Counted from the stretch's first letter, positions 20,036 to 27,874 are shown. The stretch is 28,431 nt of DNA from CAMLHU01 sp039917855 (GCA_039917855.1 JBDSIR010000079.1:1-28431); one strand, 5' to 3'. Notes: generated by a model not told the origin, from the sequence alone. Numbers and translations: made by a program.

Positions 20036-22576
20036 TCATGTCCCGCGCGGCTTTGCCCGCTTCGTCGCCGGTGCGGTCAGGGGATCGTCGGGCCAGGGGT
20101 GCTTCGGATACCTGCCTCGCAGGTCCTTCCGAACGTCGAAGTACCCGTGCTTCCAGAAGTTCGCGAGGTCCTTGGTGACCTGCACCGGCCGCTGGGCCGG
20201 ACTCAGGAGGTGCAGCGTCAGGGGCACCCGTCCCCCCGCGAGACGCGGGGTCTCCAGCCAGCCGAACACCTCCTGCAGCTTCACCGCGAGCACCGGCGCC
20301 TTGGAGTCGGCGTAGTCGACCCTGATCCGCGATCCGCTCGGCACCTCGAGGTGGGTCGGGGCCAGGTCGTCGAGCTTCCGGCGCTGGTCCCAGGTGAGCA
20401 TCTCCCCGACGAGCCGGGCGATGTCGAGTTTCGCGAGATCACCCTTCTTCCGCACCTCGACCAGATGCGGAGCCAGCCACTGATCGGCACGCTCCTGTAA
20501 CGCGGCGTCGCTCACATCGGGCCAGGTCGGATCCACTCCGTGCAAGAAAGCGATCCGGGCCCTGAGCTCGATCGCGTCGTCGCGCCAGGGGAGGAGGGTC
20601 AGCCCTTCGCGCGCGAGTGCTTCCGCGACGGCGTGCGCGACCGCCTGCGGGTCGGGGTCCTTGAGCGGCTTCTCCGACAGGATGATGGCGCCGAGTCGTT
20701 CGATCCGCTTGGCAACGACCTTCTCGGCGCCGACGTCCCAGGTCACCTCATCGGTGGTCTCGACCTGGTCGGCGTAGAGCTCCAGCACCTCCGCTTCTTC
20801 GAGCACCGCGCCGAGGTAGATCTTGCTCTCCTTGGGGTCGCCATCGAGCTCGGCGGCCACGATCCATTCGGCGCGGAGGAGCGACGGGGCGGTCGTGAAG
20901 GCGCCAAGACCATTGCGGAGGAGGAAGCGACCAGATTGGCCGGGGCGGCGGCGCCCGACCCGATCGGGGTAGGCCATCGCCAGGAGTTTGGATGCGGATG
21001 AACCTGCGACGTGACGCGTGCTGCGTGCTGCGTGCTGCGAGTGGAGTTGCCCCAGCAGGGCAGCCGCTTCCTGCCGGACGCGATGCAGGCCTCCCTCGTC
21101 GACGTTGAGCGACCGCCGTCCCGCAAGCGCTTCGAGCCTGAGGGTGATGTCGGGATCCGGGGGGCCTCCCTCACCTCGCAGAATGTCCCGCTCCCCTAAC
21201 AATGCAGCCAATCTCGTCGCAGTCACCAACGCATCCGCATCCCCATCCGCATCCGTTCTGGCCCGCAACAACATATGCGCCAGCCTGGGATGGATGCCGA
21301 GTTCGGCCATTTCCCGTCCGTGGGTGGTGGCGCGTGCTGGGTGCGGAGTGTCGGGTGCTGGGTGTTCCAACGCACCGAGTTCCGTGAGAAGCTCGATCGC
21401 CTGGGCGTAGGCGGGGACGGGGGGGGCGTCGAGCCAGGGGAGTTCGCTCGGGTCGGCGCCCTGGACCGCGAGATCGAGCGCGAGTGGCGTGAGGTCGGCT
21501 TCGAGGATCTCTGGGGTCCCGCGGGGAACCAGTCCCGCTTCTTCGTTCTGATCCCAACAGCGATAGCAGATACCGGGGCCGAGCCGGCCAGCGCGTCCCC
21601 GGCGCTGATCGGCGCTGGCGCGGGAGACCCGCACGGTGGTGAGGCGGGTCATCCCGATGCGGGGAGAGAACTTCGGCACCCGCGACAGGCCGCCATCGAC
21701 CACGACCCGCACACCTTCGATCGTGAGGCTCGTTTCGGCTATGCTCGTGGCGAGGACCACCTTGCGACGCCCCCGTGGTGAAGGCTTCACGGCGCGATCC
21801 TGATCGGCCTGGGAGAGGTCACCGAACAGGGGGACGATGTCGAGGGTGGAGGGTCGAAGGTGGAGGGTGCCTTCCAAAAGTGACGCTGCGGCCCGGATCT
21901 CCCGGGTGCCGGGGAGGAAGGCAAGGACATCTCCCTCCGGCACGTCGTCCAGCGCGCGTCGCACGGCGCCGGCCACGGCGGCCTCCACCCGCTGTTCCTT
22001 GGGACGCGGCAGCCAGTGGGTCTCGACCGGGAAGGCGCGCCCTTCGCTGGTGACGATCGGGGCGTCGCCGAGGAGTTTGGCGATCGGCGCGCCATCGAGG
22101 GTGGCCGACATCACCAGGATCCGGAGGTCGGGCCGAAGGAATTGCCGGACTTGGAGCGTCAGGGCGAGACCGAGGTCGCCGGGGAGGGATCGCTCGTGGA
22201 ACTCGTCGAAGATGACGAGGCCATAGGCTTCGAGCCCCGGGTCGGAGCGGAGGATCCGGGTCAGCACCCCTTCGGTGACGACTTCGATGCGCGTGTCACG
22301 CGATACCCTCGTATCGCGGCGGATCCGATAGCCGACGATCCCGCCCGTCCGCCCATCCGCCTGTCCGCCCATGAAGCTGGCCGCCATCCGCGCCGCGAGC
22401 CGCCGAGGCTCGAGCATGATGATCTTCCGGCCGGCGAGCCACGGTTCATCGAGGAGGGCGAGGGGGACACGGGTGGTCTTGCCCGCACCTGGCGGCGCCT
22501 GCAGAACGGCCGCGGTCCCGCCCTGGAGCAAGCGGCGGAGTTCGGGGATGGCCTCTTCGATCGGGAGCAGTGGCAC
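20036..22576 (-). CDS. hrpB: ATP-dependent RNA helicase HrpB
   Basis: The 846-residue protein is a full-length DEAH-type helicase. Seen: Walker A GAGKTT (30-35), LEPRRLAAR (55-63), DEFH (124-127), SAT (157-159), SIAETSLTI and the arginine-finger region QRRGRAGR. The C-terminal end KHPWPDDP is characteristic of HrpB. HrpB is found in many bacteria but its RNA target is poorly defined. The start is GTG at 22576, six bases after a TACAAT box. Four short tandem-repeat insertions in loops are described separately. A palindrome lies downstream. Confidence 0.95.
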   Translation of the reverse strand: MPLLPIEEAIPELRRLLQGGTAAVLQAPPGAGKTTRVPLALLDEPWLAGRKIIMLEPRRLAARMAASFMGGQADGRTGGIVGYRIRRDTRVSRDTRIEVVTEGVLTRILRSDPGLEAYGLVIFDEFHERSLPGDLGLALTLQVRQFLRPDLRILVMSATLDGAPIAKLLGDAPIVTSEGRAFPVETHWLPRPKEQRVEAAVAGAVRRALDDVPEGDVLAFLPGTREIRAAASLLEGTLHLRPSTLDIVPLFGDLSQADQDRAVKPSPRGRRKVVLATSIAETSLTIEGVRVVVDGGLSRVPKFSPRIGMTRLTTVRVSRASADQRRGRAGRLGPGICYRCWDQNEEAGLVPRGTPEILEADLTPLALDLAVQGADPSELPWLDAPPVPAYAQAIELLTELGALEHPAPDTPHPARATTHGREMAELGIHPRLAHMLLRARTDADGDADALVTATRLAALLGERDILRGEGGPPDPDITLRLEALAGRRSLNVDEGGLHRVRQEAAALLGQLHSQHAARSTRHVAGSSASKLLAMAYPDRVGRRRPGQSGRFLLRNGLGAFTTAPSLLRAEWIVAAELDGDPKESKIYLGAVLEEAEVLELYADQVETTDEVTWDVGAEKVVAKRIERLGAIILSEKPLKDPDPQAVAHAVAEALAREGLTLLPWRDDAIELRARIAFLHGVDPTWPDVSDAALQERADQWLAPHLVEVRKKGDLAKLDIARLVGEMLTWDQRRKLDDLAPTHLEVPSGSRIRVDYADSKAPVLAVKLQEVFGWLETPRLAGGRVPLTLHLLSPAQRPVQVTKDLANFWKHGYFDVRKDLRGRYPKHPWPDDPLTAPATKRAKPRGT
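21018..21038 (-). repeat. hrpB: Three perfect heptamers inside hrpB
   Basis: GTGCTGC occurs three times without change on the plus strand. On the coding strand the array yields residues about 513-520 within HSQHAARSTRH, a low-complexity stretch between two helicase C-terminal blocks. Although seven is not a multiple of three, the net insertion (21 bases) keeps the frame. Confidence 0.85.
21231..21254 (-). repeat. hrpB: Four hexamers inside hrpB
   Basis: GCATCC, GCATCC, CCATCC and GCATCC on the plus strand. On the coding strand they encode the DADGDA-type stretch at residues about 441-449. Confidence 0.75.
21334..21368 (-). repeat. hrpB: Five degenerate heptamers inside hrpB
   Basis: Units on the plus strand are GTGCTGG, GTGCGGA, GTGTCGG, GTGCTGG and GTGTTCC. 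On the coding strand they encode a Pro/His-rich loop (HPAPDTPHPARA, residues about 403-415). Total length is 35 bases. Confidence 0.8.
22344..22367 (-). repeat. hrpB: Three octamers inside hrpB
   Basis: CCCGTCCG, CCCATCCG and CCTGTCCG on the plus strand, with a partial fourth (CCCATGAA). They encode GGQADGRTGG (residues about 70-79), a loop between motif Ia and the next strand. Confidence 0.8.
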
Positions 22577-22582
22577 GCCCTA

Positions 22583-22588
22583 ATTGTA
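22583..22588 (-). promoter_or_regulatory. -10 box directly upstream of the hrpB start (leaderless)
   Basis: On the minus strand TACAAT is followed by six bases (TAGGGC) and then the GTG start of hrpB. The geometry is the same as TAGATT-six bases-ATG before the CoA-transferase. No Shine-Dalgarno site is available in so short a leader. Confidence 0.6.
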
Positions 22589-22675
22589 GTTGGATGAACT
22601 GCGCACTATCCGTCGCCACGCTGGCGGACCGTACCGGCCTGCACCACATTATTGGCCAACTCAACCCCGCGCCCG

Positions 22676-23116
22676 ATGACCTTCCTTCTGATCTGCGCCA
22701 TCTTGATCGGCGTCGCCCTCCCGGTCCAGTCAGGCCTCAATGCCCAGCTTCGCATCGGGGTCGGCCACCCGATGCTGGCGGCGTTCATCTCCTTCGCCGT
22801 CGGCACGGTGGCGCTGCTCGGGCTCAACCTGATCATGCGGGTCCCCCTCCCCTCCAGTGACGCAGTCGGGCGGATGCCCTGGACGTACTGGATCGGCGGG
22901 CTCCTGGGTGCCGCGTACATCTACCTCGCCGTCATCCTTGCCCCGCGGCTCGGCGCGGCCACGCTCGTCGCGGCGATCGTCGCTGGGCAGATGGTGGCCT
23001 CGCTGGTCCTCGATCATTTCGGCCTGGTGGGCTATCCCCAGCAGCCGGTGACGTCGGTGCGTTTCCTCGGGGCGCTGCTCGTCATGGGCGGCGTGGTGCT
23101 GATCCAACGTCGATAG
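22676..23116 (+). CDS. YdcZ/DUF606-type small multidrug/metabolite transporter
   Basis: The 146-residue membrane protein has five predicted membrane segments: residues about 2-18, 29-50, 67-86, 91-112 and 128-144. Conserved family patterns are seen: LPVQSGLNAQLR in segment 1 and the following loop, FAVGTVALLGLNL, WIGGLLGAAYIYLAVILAPRLGAATL, and the end LGALLVMGGVVLIQR. DUF606/YdcZ proteins belong to the drug/metabolite transporter superfamily and are half-size, probably working as dimers. The substrate is unknown. ATG 22676 was preferred to TTG 22652, since it begins the first membrane segment directly. It diverges from hrpB. Confidence 0.85.
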   Translation: MTFLLICAILIGVALPVQSGLNAQLRIGVGHPMLAAFISFAVGTVALLGLNLIMRVPLPSSDAVGRMPWTYWIGGLLGAAYIYLAVILAPRLGAATLVAAIVAGQMVASLVLDHFGLVGYPQQPVTSVRFLGALLVMGGVVLIQRR

Positions 23117-23124
23117 CCAAGCCC

Positions 23125-23254
23125 ATTCACCACGGAGGATCGGAGTGACACGGAGATGCACGGAGTTGGAACCTTGTGGTCCCAAGGGGAGCTCCGTCCA
23201 GGAGACCATAGCAATTGGCCGTTCTCCGTGAGCCTCCGACCCTCCGTGGTGAAT
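23125..23254. repeat. CACGGAG-family inverted-repeat element, 130 bp
   Basis: The terminal arms are ATTCACCACGGAG-GATCGGAG and CTCCGACCCTCCGTGGTGAAT, almost exact reverse complements. The centre contains TGTGGTCCC and GGAGACCATA, matching the inner hairpin of the element at 13875. It sits 21 bases before the start codon of the DUF1801-like gene. Confidence 0.88.
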
Positions 23255-23274
23255 GAGCCCTACAAGGAGAAGAG

Positions 23275-23754
23275 ATGGGACAACGAGACAAGCGCATCGA
23301 CGCGTACATCGCCAAGTCGGCACCCTTCGCCCGGCCGATCCTGACCCACCTCCGCGCGGTGGTGCACGAGGCGTGTCCCGAAGCCGAGGAAACTCTCAAG
23401 TGGGGGATGCCCTCCTTCACCTACCACGGCATCCTCTGCGGCTTTGCGGCGTTCAAGGCTCACGCGACCTTCGGGTTCTGGCGCGGATCCCTCATCGTCG
23501 GGACGAACGCGGCCAAGACCCGCGACGCGATGGGACAGTTCGGACGCATCACCTCGCTCAAGGACCTCCCGCCCAAGCGCACCCTGCTCGGCTACGTGAA
23601 GGAGGCCATGCGGCTCAACGAGCAGGGGATCAAGGCCCCGGCCAAGCGTCAGCCGCCGAAGAAGACGCGCCGAGACCCGCACGGTACGGCTCAAGACCAC
23701 GCTGACCTGGGTGGCGCAGGGGAAACAACGCAATTGGAAGTACATGTGACCTGA
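23275..23754 (+). pseudogene. DUF1801-like (YdeI-type) gene with a shifted C-terminal frame
   Basis: The first 120 residues fit DUF1801/YdhG-like proteins: IDAYIAKSAPFARPILTHLR, then EEALKWGMPSFTY-type sequence (here EETLKWGMPSFTYHG) and FAAFKAHATFGFW. The expected C-terminus is missing in this frame; instead a nonsense tail (RDPHGTAQDHADLGGAGE) runs to 23754. The lost end is visible one frame over: AETRTVRLKTTLTWVAQGK, then QRNWKYM, from 23672 to a stop at 23747-23749. The block that normally joins the two parts (about 35-45 residues) is absent, so a deletion not divisible by three has occurred. The product may be non-functional. The ATG has AAGGAG seven bases upstream. Its last base overlaps the antiporter start. 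Confidence 0.65.
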
Positions 23755-25799
23755 TGGACCAGGCCGCGCTCTTCCTCCGCTCGTTCACCATCGTCCTCGG
23801 CGTCGCCGCGGTGGTGACCATCCTGTTCCAGCGTCTGCGCTGGCCGGTGGTGCTCGGCTACATCCTGGCCGGTCTTCTGGTCGGGCCGCACGTCCCCTTC
23901 TCACTCGTCGCCGACCCCCAAGTGGTCCAGATCCTTTCGGAGCTGGGCGTCATCCTCCTGATGTTCGTGCTGGGCCTCGAATTCAGCCTGTCGAAACTGG
24001 TGCGCGTGGCCCCCACCGCAGGGGTCACCGCCCTGCTGCAATGCGGAGTGATGACGTGGGTCGGGTTCCTGGTCGGCCGGATGCTCGGGTGGACCCCGCT
24101 CGAGAGCATCTTCACCGGCGCCATCGTGGCGATCTCGAGCACCACCATCATCGCGAAGGTGTTCGATGAACGCGGCATCGGTGGCAAGCTCCGCGAACTG
24201 GTGCTGGGGATACTCCTCATCGAGGACCTGATCGGCGTGGTGATGATGGCGGCCCTCACGGCCATCGCGACCGGCGCAGGTTTGACGGCGGGGGCGCTGG
24301 CGGGCACCGTGGGCCGGCTGGCACTCTTTCTCGCGATCCTGGTCGGTGTCGGATTCCTGATCGTCCCACGGCTGATCCGACTGGTCCTCAAGCAAGGCCG
24401 GAACGAGACGATCGTGGTGACGAGCATCGCCCTCTGCTTCGGCACCGCGTATCTGGCGAATGCCGCCGGCTACTCGGTCGCCCTCGGCGCCTTCCTGGCC
24501 GGCTCGCTGGTGGCGGAATCGGGCCGCTCGGCGGAGATCGAGCATCTTGTGGAACCGGTCCGCGACCTGTTCGCGGCGGTCTTCTTCGTCTCGGTCGGCC
24601 TCACCTTTGACCCCGTCCTCGTGGTGCAGCATTGGGGCGCGGTGGTGGTGCTCTCGCTGGTCGTGATCACGGGACAGATGCTGAGCGTGACCGTGGGATC
24701 GTTCCTGACCGGCGCGGGGGCCCGGACCTCCATCCAGGCGGGGATGGCAGTGACCCAGATCGGCGAGTTCTCGTTTATCATCGCCGGCCTCGGGCTCGCC
24801 TTGGGGGCCACGCGTGAGTTCCTCTACCCCGTGACGGTGGCGGTCTCCGCGGTCACGACGCTCACCACGCCATTCCTCATCGCGTCGAGCGACAAGGTGG
24901 CCGCGCTGGTGGACCGGAAGCTCCCGCATGCCTTCCAGACCTATGGCGCCCTCTATGGTGCCTGGCTCGAGAAGCTCAGCACGGGCCGCTATCGCCGCCG
25001 CTCCGTCGGTGGCTGGCGGGTCGCGCGGCTCCTGCTGCTCGATACCATCGCGCTGACGGCGCTCGTGATCGGTGTCTCACTCGGCGCCGAGCGGGTCGTG
25101 ATGCTGATGACGGACGCGCTGGGCGTCGGGATCCCGGTCGCCGGGACCCTCGCCACGATCCTCGTCGCCGCGCTGGCCGTGCCGCTCATCATCGGCATCG
25201 GCCGGCTGGCGGGACGCCTGGGACGGCTGCTCGCGATCACGGCGCTCCCCAAGGCCCGACGAGGCGTGGACTTCGACCACGCCCCGCGCCAGAGCCTTGA
25301 GGTCACGCTCCAGATCACGGTGGTGCTGGTGGTCACCGTCGTCATCCTGGCGATCTCCCAACCTTTCCTGCCGAGCTACGCGGGACCTGTCCTGTTCCTT
25401 GTCCTCCTCGCGGCCTTCGGGGTGGCGCTCTGGCGGAGCGCAGCCGACCTCGACAGCCATGTGCGAGCGGGCTCCGAGGCGGTGGTGTCGGCGCTCAAGA
25501 GCTATGCGCTGTCTGAGCCGACCGGTGAGATGCGGGCCATCACCAACGTCCAGCACCTCATGCCGGGACTCGGGGCGACGGTCGCAGTGCAGCTCACCCG
25601 CGCCAGCCGTGGGGTCGGAAGGTCGCTGGCCGAGCTCGACCTCCGGGGCCGCACCGGTGCCACGGTGCTTGCCATCCGCCGCGAAGGGGCCTCGATCCCG
25701 AACCCCGAGGCCACAGAGCGGCTCCGGGAAAGTGACGTGCTCGCTCTCACGGGCACGGCCGATGCACTCGACGCCGCCCGCGCGGCACTGGTGGAGTGA
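23754..25799 (+). CDS. CPA2-type cation/proton antiporter with TrkA-C domain
   Basis: This 681-residue membrane protein resembles KefB/YbaL-type antiporters. Residues about 1-385 hold the exchanger domain, with LGYILAGLLVGP, ILLMFVLGLEFSL, GAIVAISSTTIIAKV and GAFLAGSLVAES as landmarks. Residues about 420-570 add further membrane segments around short basic loops. The end (about 595-681) is a TrkA-C-like regulatory domain (GVGRSLAELDLRGRTGATVLAI, then LRESDVLALTGTADAL). No NAD-binding TrkA-N domain is seen between them. It should exchange K+ or Na+ for H+ and support pH or osmotic balance. Its start overlaps the stop of the damaged upstream gene by one base, so its translation may depend on that reading frame. 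Confidence 0.9.
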   Translation: MDQAALFLRSFTIVLGVAAVVTILFQRLRWPVVLGYILAGLLVGPHVPFSLVADPQVVQILSELGVILLMFVLGLEFSLSKLVRVAPTAGVTALLQCGVMTWVGFLVGRMLGWTPLESIFTGAIVAISSTTIIAKVFDERGIGGKLRELVLGILLIEDLIGVVMMAALTAIATGAGLTAGALAGTVGRLALFLAILVGVGFLIVPRLIRLVLKQGRNETIVVTSIALCFGTAYLANAAGYSVALGAFLAGSLVAESGRSAEIEHLVEPVRDLFAAVFFVSVGLTFDPVLVVQHWGAVVVLSLVVITGQMLSVTVGSFLTGAGARTSIQAGMAVTQIGEFSFIIAGLGLALGATREFLYPVTVAVSAVTTLTTPFLIASSDKVAALVDRKLPHAFQTYGALYGAWLEKLSTGRYRRRSVGGWRVARLLLLDTIALTALVIGVSLGAERVVMLMTDALGVGIPVAGTLATILVAALAVPLIIGIGRLAGRLGRLLAITALPKARRGVDFDHAPRQSLEVTLQITVVLVVTVVILAISQPFLPSYAGPVLFLVLLAAFGVALWRSAADLDSHVRAGSEAVVSALKSYALSEPTGEMRAITNVQHLMPGLGATVAVQLTRASRGVGRSLAELDLRGRTGATVLAIRREGASIPNPEATERLRESDVLALTGTADALDAARAALVE

Positions 25800-25821
25800 C
25801 GAGTTTCTGAGTCGGGAGCCG

Positions 25822-26055
25822 GGCTCCGTGACTCCTTCGTCGCGAAAACGCGGGATCAAAATGAGGGCGCGGAATGCCCCGCTCAAAGACGCGCTCCGAG
25901 CTGTGGAACGATGAATTGTTGTGGGTGATGCACGGGGCTCCTTGTGGGACCACAAAGTATCGTGGCCGGCCTGCGGTGACGGTGCCGAATGGTGCCGGGA
26001 GCATCCCGTGCTTTCGCTGAGTTCCGCGCTTTCGCGACGAAGGAGTCACGGAGCC
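25822..26055. repeat. 234-bp element with terminal inverted repeats, copy A
   Basis: The edges start GGCTCCGTGACTCCTTCG and continue through GTCGCGAAAACGCGG; the right edge is the reverse complement with a single base change over about 32 bp. The element repeats at 26596-26830 in the same orientation with about 16 mismatches by eye. It contains stretches open in several frames but no recognisable protein. No target-site duplication was identified. Confidence 0.9.
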
Positions 26056-26082
26056 GCGCATGCCAAGACAACTCCGGCCACC

Positions 26083-26571
26083 TCACCCCAGGATAGGCCG
26101 CAGCACCTCGTAGTCGAATCGCTCGTACGGCGGCACCACCGACATCCTCGCCTCATCATACCGCTCCAATGCCCAGCGATCGGGCACCGGGGTGAGACCA
26201 TTGCCGGTCATCCAGCCGGCGAGGCCGAGGTAGGTCGGATCGATCTGGTCGGCAGTGCCTGTCACCGTGGCCTGGGCATAGCGGCCGGCGGGGATGAGGA
26301 GCTGGCCGAGTCCTTTGGGAAAGGGGGCGTCGGGAGCGATGCGGACCGCGACCCAATAGATGTAGACGCCGTCGAGGGGTGCACCGAGATGGTGCGCTTC
26401 GGGCATCGCGCCGTAGAAGATGCCCGGTTCGAGCCGACCCGCGATGGCTGGCGCACGGGTCGCGAGTTCGCGCCAGGCGGGGGGCACCCGCACGGGAAGC
26501 TCTTCCAGGCGTCCGAAAGCGCGGAGGCCGACCAGGCGCAGCGCTGGGAATTCGACAATTGATGGGTGCAT
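26083..26571 (-). CDS. GyrI-like/AraC effector-binding domain protein
   Basis: The 162-residue product matches the GyrI-like small-molecule binding fold: strand SIVEFPALRLVGLRAFGRLEE, helix AWRELATRAPAIAG, FYGAMPE, VYIYWVAVRI, then IPAGRYAQATVTG and the closing WALERYDEA with PPYERFDYEVLRPI. Stand-alone GyrI-like proteins bind or hydrolyse aromatic compounds or sit as regulators; function here is unknown. ATG 26571 was chosen because upstream in-frame sequence lies within a repeat element; GGGAAGG lies upstream. The gene is on the minus strand between two direct copies of the 234-bp element and opposite to both neighbours. Confidence 0.82.
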   Translation of the reverse strand: MHPSIVEFPALRLVGLRAFGRLEELPVRVPPAWRELATRAPAIAGRLEPGIFYGAMPEAHHLGAPLDGVYIYWVAVRIAPDAPFPKGLGQLLIPAGRYAQATVTGTADQIDPTYLGLAGWMTGNGLTPVPDRWALERYDEARMSVVPPYERFDYEVLRPILG

Positions 26572-26595
26572 TTCTTGGGACCTTCCCTGGTGATC

Positions 26596-26830
26596 GGACT
26601 CCGTGACTCCTTCGTCGCGAAAGCGCGGGATCAAAATGAGGGCGCGGAATGCCCCGCTCAAAGGCGCGCTCCAAGCCGTGGAACCGTGAATTCTTGTGGG
26701 TGCTGCACGGGGCTCCTCGTGGGACCACAAAGTATCATGGCCGGCCTGTGGTGATGGTGCCGAATGGTGTGGGGAGCATCCCGTGTTTTCGCTGAGTTCC
26801 GCGTTTTCGCGACGAAGGAGTCACGGAGCC
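26596..26830. repeat. 234-bp element with terminal inverted repeats, copy B
   Basis: This is the second copy of the element at 25822, one base longer at its left edge, in the same orientation. Its right edge lies about 78 bases before the sugar isomerase-like gene start. Long open frames that run through it on both strands join onto real genes and explain false N-terminal extensions of both neighbours. Confidence 0.9.
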
Positions 26831-26908
26831 ACGCATCCTATACCGGCCCAGTGGCTTACACCCCTGGTAGGCTGGCGCGAGGGTACGACGGGAGCGATCT
26901 TGGGAACA

Positions 26909-27736
26909 ATGACCTCTCGCCGCGAATTCACCAAGGCGCTTGCCGCACTCGCCGCGTACCCGCCGCTGGCCCGCTGGTCCCCTCGCCGGCGGACACCGCT
27001 GGGCGTCCAGCTCTACACCGTGCGTGACTCGATGCAGCGCGATGTCGAAGGAACGCTCGCCCGGGTGCGAAGCATCGGCTATCGCGAAGTCGAATTCGCC
27101 GGGTACTTCGGCCGGACCCCAGCACAGATCAAGGCCGCCCTCGGCTCGAATGGGCTGGATGCTCCCTCCGTGCACGTCGGCCTCGACGCCCTGACCACCA
27201 GATTCGAGGACACCCTCGAGGCAGCGGTGCAGATCGGTCACCGCTGGCTCACGTTGGCCTGGATCGACTCGAAGGACCGCTCCGCCGATGGGTACGACCG
27301 GATCGCCGACCAGCTGAATGCGTCGGGTGCGCTCGCCGCACGGAGCGGGATCAGGATCGCGTATCACACCCATGACTACGTGTTCACGCCGTGGCGCGAC
27401 GGCACTGTGCCGCTCCACCGGTTCATGACCCGCCTCGATCCGCACCTGATCGACATCGAGCTCGACTGCTATTGGGCGGTAGTAGGGGGGTCGGATCCGC
27501 GACTCTGGTTCGACCGCTTCCCCGGCCGGTTCCCGATGGTCCACGTGAAGGACGCCGGCCCGGCCCCGGGCTTCGTGATGGCCGACGTCGGTGCCGGGAC
27601 GATGGACTGGCGCCACATCTTCGCGCTGCGCCACAGGGCGGGGATCAAGCATTATTTCATCGAGCACGACGAGCCGGTGGAGCCGTGGTCGAGCATCACG
27701 GCGAGTTATCGGTATCTGAGCTCGTTGAATCTCTAG
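26909..27736 (+). CDS. Tat-exported sugar phosphate isomerase/epimerase-like TIM barrel
   Basis: This 275-residue protein starts with a perfect twin-arginine motif SRREFTK (residues 3-9) and a short hydrophobic segment, then an AP-endonuclease-2/xylose isomerase-like barrel: LGVQLYTVRDSM, GYREVEFAGYFG, AYHTHDYVF (His153, His155), IDIELDCYW (Asp186), MVHVKDAG (His212, Lys214, Asp215) and FIEHDEP (Glu252). These acidic and His residues are the usual divalent-metal ligands. Exported members are common in bacteria that degrade polysaccharides, but the substrate is unknown. ATG 26909 was chosen because earlier in-frame sequence is repeat element. Its stop lies in the same frame as the following GH20 gene. 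Confidence 0.88.
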   Translation: MTSRREFTKALAALAAYPPLARWSPRRRTPLGVQLYTVRDSMQRDVEGTLARVRSIGYREVEFAGYFGRTPAQIKAALGSNGLDAPSVHVGLDALTTRFEDTLEAAVQIGHRWLTLAWIDSKDRSADGYDRIADQLNASGALAARSGIRIAYHTHDYVFTPWRDGTVPLHRFMTRLDPHLIDIELDCYWAVVGGSDPRLWFDRFPGRFPMVHVKDAGPAPGFVMADVGAGTMDWRHIFALRHRAGIKHYFIEHDEPVEPWSSITASYRYLSSLNL

Positions 27737-27794
27737 TATCCTCCAACCCCACTTCAGCCCCTGGCCTCCTCTCCCGAACCCCTCTCCCCCCTTA

Positions 27795-27861
27795 CCCCCT
27801 CTCCCTGTCGGGAGAGGGGGAGATTCTCGGCGCGGCTCCCCTCCCCCGACAGGGGGAGGGG
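27795..27861. repeat. Tandem C/G-rich palindromes abutting the GH20 gene
   Basis: Two perfect hairpins are seen: CCCCCTCTCCC with GGGAGAGGGGG (27795-27805, 27810-27820, TGTC loop) and CCCCTCCCCC with GGGGGAGGGG (27838-27847, 27852-27861, GACA loop). More GGGGGAGAGGG follows up to about 27874. They belong to the same palindromic family as 18273-18366. Confidence 0.85.
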
Positions 27862-27874
27862 TCGGGGGAGAGGG

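Noticed and set aside
17713..20178. Very long plus-strand open frame opposite cutC and the serine hydrolase
   Set aside because: Its translation has no recognisable domain and is rich in Pro, Arg, Gly and His as expected for the antisense of high-GC genes. The minus-strand genes have full domain matches.
26572..26730. N-terminal extension of the GyrI-like protein into the repeat
   Set aside because: The extra residues are encoded by the 234-bp element; the same peptide arises from the other copy, where it joins an unrelated antisense frame. The domain starts at 26571.
25822..26830. Composite transposon with resistance cargo
   Set aside because: No transposase is encoded and the enclosed gene is a GyrI-like protein with no resistance role shown; only the repeat arrangement was kept as a finding.
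26696..26908. N-terminal extension of the sugar isomerase-like protein
   Set aside because: It would bury the twin-arginine signal in the middle of the protein; the extension is repeat element sequence.
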